A stretch of DNA of 9,318 nt from Chloroflexota bacterium (GTDB lineage: Bacteria; Chloroflexota; Dehalococcoidia; Tepidiformales; Tepidiformaceae): the NCBI GenBank assembly GCA_025350285.1, contig JANXYE010000331.1:1-9318 (forward strand), in the 5' to 3' direction. The notes beneath the pieces were generated by a model. That model was not told where the DNA came from and did no database searches. It saw only the letters and a list, made by a program, of their open reading frames with translations. The translations under genes and the position numbers were made by a program. Shown piece after piece: positions 5,980 through 9,318 of the stretch; positions within the stretch are counted from its first letter, which is position 1; the number at the start of each line of letters is the position of its first letter.

Positions 5980-6808
5980 AACGGCACGCCGATCGACCAT
6001 CGCGCTCCCGGCGATCGGCTGGGGGTGGGTCTCCTTCGTGGCGCTGAACCTCGTCGGAGTGGTGGCCTACCTGCATCCCTTCTTCTTCGCTGAAACGTCC
6101 AGCCCGGACGATCGCTGGTTCGAACACAGCACCGACGCGCCGCTAATCTTCGGGGCGCTTGGCGCGCTCTGCATGTTGTTGGTGGTGGCCGACATGACGA
6201 ACGGGCGGCTGAACAGCAAGTCACTCGCGGCGCTTGGGGTGCTCGCCGCGTTCGCGGCCGTGTTCCGCACTATCACCCTGCCGGCCGGCGCAAACCTCTA
6301 CTGGCTGCTCGTTATCCTCGGAGGCTTCTGTTTTGGGCCACGACTCGGCTTCTTGCTAGGGGCCCTCTCGCTCTTCCTTAGCGCGATCGTGACGGGTGGC
6401 ATCGGGCCGTGGATGCCATTTCAGATGTTCGCCAGTGCCTGGATAGGGCTTGGCGCAGGGCTTCTCGGGGTGACCGCGAACGCGAGCCGGCTGCCCGCCC
6501 CAGCTCGCATCGCCGCGCTCTCCGGGTACGGGTTCGTCGCGGCAATCGCCTACGGGGCGATCATCAACCTCTGGACATGGCCGTTCTGGACGGCCGGGCC
6601 CGACATCTCGTACGCGCCGGGCATCGGTTTCACGGAGGCCCTGCGCCGCTACTGGAACTTCTACATCTTCACGAGCTTCGGCTGGGACCTCCTTGGCGCG
6701 GTGTTCAACGCGGTCACGCTGGCTGTCATCGGCCGGCCGCTGCTGAGCGCGCTCCTGCGGTTTCATGATCGGTTTACGTGGGAGGTGGAGGCGCGCCAGA
6801 GCGGGTGA
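5969..6808 (+). CDS. ECF transporter substrate-specific (S) component, probably for cobalamin
   Basis: 279 residues; the start ATG overlaps the DUF4430 gene by 11 bp and has GGAGG (5957-5961) at a 7-nt spacing. Hydrophobic spans lie at about 20-40, 58-75, 86-104, 109-125, 127-143, 150-168, 183-202 and 232-256. The block GFLLGALSLFLSAIVTGG followed by GPWMPFQM (146-153) and GLGAGLLG is typical of ECF S components of the 'GPWTPWQM' type. S components bind the vitamin in the membrane and dock on the T/ATPase module. The protein is longer than most S components (about 170-220), with an extra N-terminal span and an extra loop at about 203-225. Cobalamin as ligand is inferred from the riboswitch and the transcobalamin-like partners; family membership alone does not give it. 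It is the last gene of the operon. CbrT-type B12 S components are the nearest functional analogue I know of, and I cannot claim orthology. Confidence 0.85.
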   Translation: MALETARRSTIALPAIGWGWVSFVALNLVGVVAYLHPFFFAETSSPDDRWFEHSTDAPLIFGALGALCMLLVVADMTNGRLNSKSLAALGVLAAFAAVFRTITLPAGANLYWLLVILGGFCFGPRLGFLLGALSLFLSAIVTGGIGPWMPFQMFASAWIGLGAGLLGVTANASRLPAPARIAALSGYGFVAAIAYGAIINLWTWPFWTAGPDISYAPGIGFTEALRRYWNFYIFTSFGWDLLGAVFNAVTLAVIGRPLLSALLRFHDRFTWEVEARQSG

Positions 6809-6920
6809 TCGTGGGCACCCGGAGTTGGTGCGTGGCCGGGCCGCCGCTCCGTCTCCGTCGCGGTGCTGATGCGGGGGCATCGAGGAGCGTGGCGGCGCTC
6901 CGGCCGCGGGGCGAAGAAGG
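6809..6920 (+). terminator. Hairpin-rich region after the operon; possible weak terminator
   Basis: Directly after the S-component stop there is a hairpin GCACC (6815-6819) / GGTGC (6827-6831). Further on come ATGC/GCAT (6869-6880) and a better GGAGCG (6884-6889) / CGCTCC (6896-6901) with a 6-nt loop. None is followed by a T-run, so an intrinsic terminator is not proven. I see no coding sequence here. Confidence 0.3.
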
Positions 6921-6951
6921 TTCACACGGGTCCACGACAGTGTGCTATGAT
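6921..6951 (+). promoter_or_regulatory. Predicted sigma70-type promoter for aconitase, extended -10
   Basis: TATGAT at 6946-6951 is preceded by TG one base upstream (6943-6944), giving an extended -10 element. TTCACA (6921-6926) matches the -35 consensus TTGACA at 5 of 6 positions, with a 19-nt spacer, long but tolerable with an extended -10. Transcription would begin near 6958, leaving a 5' leader of about 244 nt before the aconitase start. Confidence 0.6.
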
Positions 6952-6957
6952 TTCAGG

Positions 6958-7201
6958 CGCCGTCCCCACAGAAACCAGGCCCGGGCCCAACGGTCCTGCA
7001 TAAGGAAGTCGCGGGGAACCTGGGGTGACGGCCACCGGTCGCTTAAGCGCGCGCCGGAAAGGGCCCAGGATCCTTTGGAAGGAGGCCTGGGGCATGGGAA
7101 CCGATCCGCCTCGATAGTTCGCGGGAAGCCCCTCCATTACATCCTCACCGGATACTCTGCCGGGCTCGTACGCGAGCACCGGACACAAAGGATGGGAACC
7201 T
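6958..7201 (+). other. Long structured 5' leader of the aconitase gene
   Basis: No convincing gene lies here. The leader holds the palindrome GGCCCGGGCC (6978-6987), a strong hairpin CCCAGG (7064-7069) / CCTGGG (7086-7091) enclosing TCCTT/AAGGA, and a hairpin just before the binding site: CCGG+GCTCG (7160-7168) with CGAGC+CCGG (7173-7182), loop TACG. The motif GGGAACC occurs at 7014-7020, 7096-7102 and 7194-7200. The Shine-Dalgarno is AAAGGA at 7187-7192, nine bases before the GTG. A regulatory RNA is possible, but no known riboswitch class is matched. Confidence 0.45.
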
Positions 7202-9318
7202 GTGAACCCCGATTCATTCGGAAGCAAGTCATCGCTGGCCACCGGCGGCGACGTTTACACGTACTACCGGCTGCCCGCGCTCGTCGAAGCGGGCCTCGCG
7301 AACGTGGCGCGGCTGCCTGTTTCGCTCCGGATCCTGCTCGAAAACCTGCTCCGCTACGAAGACGGCCGCGGCGTTACGAAGGCTGACATCGAAGGGCTCG
7401 CGAACTGGAAGCCGAACAGCGGCGAAGACCGCGAGATCGCCTTCACGCCGGCGCGGGTGCTGCTCCAGGACTTTACCGGCGTGCCCGTGGTCGTTGACCT
7501 GGCTTCAATGCGCGACGCCATCGTCAAGCTCGGCGGCGACCCGAAGCGCATTAACCCGCTCCAGCCGGTCGATCTCGTAATCGACCACTCGGTCCAGGTC
7601 GATAGTTTCGGCGCCCTCGACTCGTTCACGAAGAACGTCGATCTCGAATTCGAACGGAACGCGGAACGCTACAAGTTCCTGCGCTGGGGCCAGCAGGCGT
7701 TCGACAACTTCCGCGTGGTGCCACCGGGCACCGGCATCGTGCACCAGGTGAACCTCGAATACCTTGCCACCGTCGTCTTCCGCAAAGAGACTCCGGCCGA
7801 GAAGATCGCGTATCCCGACACGCTCGTCGGCACCGATTCGCACACGACCATGATCAACGGCCTCGGCGTCTTGGGCTGGGGCGTCGGTGGGATCGAAGCC
7901 GAGGCGGCGATGCTCGGCCAACCGGTCTCGATGCTCATCCCCGAGGTAGTCGGCTTCAAACTGACGGGCAAACTGCCCGAGGGCGCGACCGGCACCGACC
8001 TCGTGCTGCGCGTCACGCAGATGCTTCGGGCGAGAGGCGTGGTCGGCAAGTTCGTCGAGTTTTACGGGGCCGGGCTCTCCAACCTGCCGCTGGCCTCCCG
8101 CGCAACGATCGCGAATATGGCGCCCGAGTACGGCGCGACGATGGGCTTCTTCCCGATCGACGCTGAGACGCTGAACTACCTGCGCTTCACGGGCCGCGAC
8201 GAGTCGCTTGTCCAGCTCGTGGAGGCATACGCGAAGGCCCAGGGCTTGTTCCGCACCGATTCCACGCCAGACCCGCTGTTTAGCGACACGCTCTCGCTGG
8301 AGCTTGGCGAGGTGGAGCCCGCGATTGCCGGTCCGAAGCGCCCGCAGGATCGCATCAGCCTTAAGGACGCCCGCGCGGACTTCGAGAAGAATGTCCTGGA
8401 GATGGCCGGGCCGGACCGCCGGGGGGCGAGCGTGAAGGTGGACAGCTTCGACCTGAAGCAGGGTGCGGTCGTCATCGCGGCCATTACCAGCTGCACGAAC
8501 ACGTCGAACCCCGAAGTCATGCTTGGGGCCGGTCTGGTCGCGAAGAAGGCCGTCGAAAAGGGCTTGAAGACGCCGCCGTGGGTGAAAACGAGCCTGGCCC
8601 CCGGCTCCCAGGTCGTAACGGACTACCTCAACGCCGCCGGGGTCAGCCCGTACCTCAACCAGGTTGGGTTCAACCTTGTCGGGTACGGCTGCACCACCTG
8701 CATCGGCAACTCGGGGCCGCTGGACGAACGCATTAGCGCCGCCATCAAGGACGGCGAACTCGTGGCCGCGGCGGTCCTTTCGGGCAACCGCAACTTCGAA
8801 GGCCGCGTGAACCCGGATACACGCGCGAACTACCTCGCCTCGCCGCCGCTGGTGGTGGCCTACGCGCTCGCCGGCCGAATGGATTGGGATCCGTACACCG
8901 AACCGATCGGCGAGGGCACCGACGGGCCGGTCTTCCTCAAGGACATCTGGCCGACCCAGGCCGAAGTGGACGAGACGGTCCGCACCTCAGTCCGCTCGGA
9001 AATGTTCCGCAGCCGCTACGCCGACGTCTTCAAGGGCCCGGACAAGTGGCGCGAAATCGAAACACCGACCGGCGATCTCTACCAGTGGGACACCTGGTCT
9101 GCCTACATCAAGAACCCACCGTACTTCGACAACCTCGAACTGACCCCCGCGCCTATCCGGGACATCACACGCGCGCGGGTGCTCGCTGTCCTCGGCGATT
9201 CGATCACGACCGATCACATTTCCCCGGCCGGCAATATCAGCGCGAACAGCTCGGCCGGCATCTACCTGCGAGAGATCGGGGTGGCGAAAGAGGACTTCAA
9301 CTCCTACGGCTCGCGGCG
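7202..9318 (+). CDS. acnA: Aconitate hydratase A (aconitase), C-terminus cut by the window edge
   Basis: This TCA-cycle enzyme interconverts citrate and isocitrate through cis-aconitate using a 4Fe-4S cluster. About 705 of the usual roughly 900 residues are visible, with no stop before the edge. The GTG start has AAAGGA upstream; an in-frame TAG at 7115 and the lack of other starts support it. Family landmarks in order are [15 protein letters not shown] near the N-terminus, [61 protein letters not shown], and the cluster ligands Cys431 ([10 protein letters not shown]), Cys497 and Cys500 ([12 protein letters not shown]). After a linker, [17 protein letters not shown] opens the C-terminal swivelling domain. 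The length and motifs are those of the AcnA/IRP1 type, not AcnB. It has its own predicted promoter and leader and looks independent of the B12 operon. Confidence 0.97.
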   Translation, partial: MNPDSFGSKSSLATGGDVYTYYRLPALVEAGLANVARLPVSLRILLENLLRYEDGRGVTKADIEGLANWKPNSGEDREIAFTPARVLLQDFTGVPVVVDLASMRDAIVKLGGDPKRINPLQPVDLVIDHSVQVDSFGALDSFTKNVDLEFERNAERYKFLRWGQQAFDNFRVVPPGTGIVHQVNLEYLATVVFRKETPAEKIAYPDTLVGTDSHTTMINGLGVLGWGVGGIEAEAAMLGQPVSMLIPEVVGFKLTGKLPEGATGTDLVLRVTQMLRARGVVGKFVEFYGAGLSNLPLASRATIANMAPEYGATMGFFPIDAETLNYLRFTGRDESLVQLVEAYAKAQGLFRTDSTPDPLFSDTLSLELGEVEPAIAGPKRPQDRISLKDARADFEKNVLEMAGPDRRGASVKVDSFDLKQGAVVIAAITSCTNTSNPEVMLGAGLVAKKAVEKGLKTPPWVKTSLAPGSQVVTDYLNAAGVSPYLNQVGFNLVGYGCTTCIGNSGPLDERISAAIKDGELVAAAVLSGNRNFEGRVNPDTRANYLASPPLVVAYALAGRMDWDPYTEPIGEGTDGPVFLKDIWPTQAEVDETVRTSVRSEMFRSRYADVFKGPDKWREIETPTGDLYQWDTWSAYIKNPPYFDNLELTPAPIRDITRARVLAVLGDSITTDHISPAGNISANSSAGIYLREIGVAKEDFNSYGSR

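Noticed and set aside
6958..7201. Aconitase leader as a known riboswitch (c-di-AMP, T-box, SAM, TPP)
   Set aside because: Only short purine-rich fragments resemble the c-di-AMP core; the AGCTAAC-type second core is missing, and no T-box AGGGTGGNACCGCG or SAM/TPP cores are present.
6778..7386. Plus-strand frame of 202 codons spanning the gap and the start of aconitase
   Set aside because: It overlaps the S-component end, the promoter, the leader and the aconitase N-terminus in another frame and is Arg-rich with no motif. The ATG at 7192 within it is out of frame with aconitase.
1..9318. CRISPR array, tRNA, rRNA or insertion sequence
   Set aside because: No spaced direct repeats, no cloverleaf or rRNA-like segments, and no transposase motifs were seen on either strand.

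Overview
This GC-rich window carries short, mostly plus-strand genes with many start/stop overlaps and several GTG starts. No taxonomic marker is visible. The gene set fits a high-GC non-proteobacterium, and my best guess is Chloroflexota: an ECF transporter with DUF4430-type surface proteins, and C-terminal TG-motif/membrane/Arg anchors. This guess rests on family knowledge, not on a search.

Layout. (1) Positions 2-334 hold the 3' end of a small beta-rich protein of unknown function, overlapping by 4 bp the start of a Mug/TDG-type uracil-DNA glycosylase (331-906). (2) Positions 951-1069 form a clear cobalamin (B12) riboswitch, with P1, P5, P6 and the B12 box all readable. It is followed by a roughly 170-nt expression region that includes a strong GC hairpin. 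(3) Positions 1239-6808 form a tight five-gene operon under that riboswitch: a secreted, membrane-anchored prenyltransferase-repeat (alpha/alpha toroid) protein; an ECF transporter T component; a fused double ECF ATPase; a secreted, membrane-anchored DUF4430 (transcobalamin C-terminal-like) protein; and an ECF S component. (4) Positions 6809-7201 are non-coding: hairpins after the operon, a good extended -10 promoter and a structured leader of about 244 nt. (5) From 7202 to the window end lies aconitate hydratase A, cut by the window edge.

How it fits together. The two surface proteins correspond to the two halves of animal transcobalamin/intrinsic factor: an alpha6/alpha6 barrel and a small beta domain. 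Here they are encoded as two separately anchored proteins within one B12-riboswitch operon that also encodes all parts of an ECF importer. The simplest reading is a surface B12-capture device: the two proteins clamp cobalamin between them, pass it to the S component, and the T/ATPase module drives import when intracellular B12 is low. The transporter families and the riboswitch are well supported. The two-protein clamp is an inference from domain homology and context.

Other points are a palindromic repeat translated inside the signal-peptide region of the DUF4430 gene, a shared L-x-P-x-T-G motif before both membrane anchors, and repeated GGGAACC motifs in the aconitase leader.
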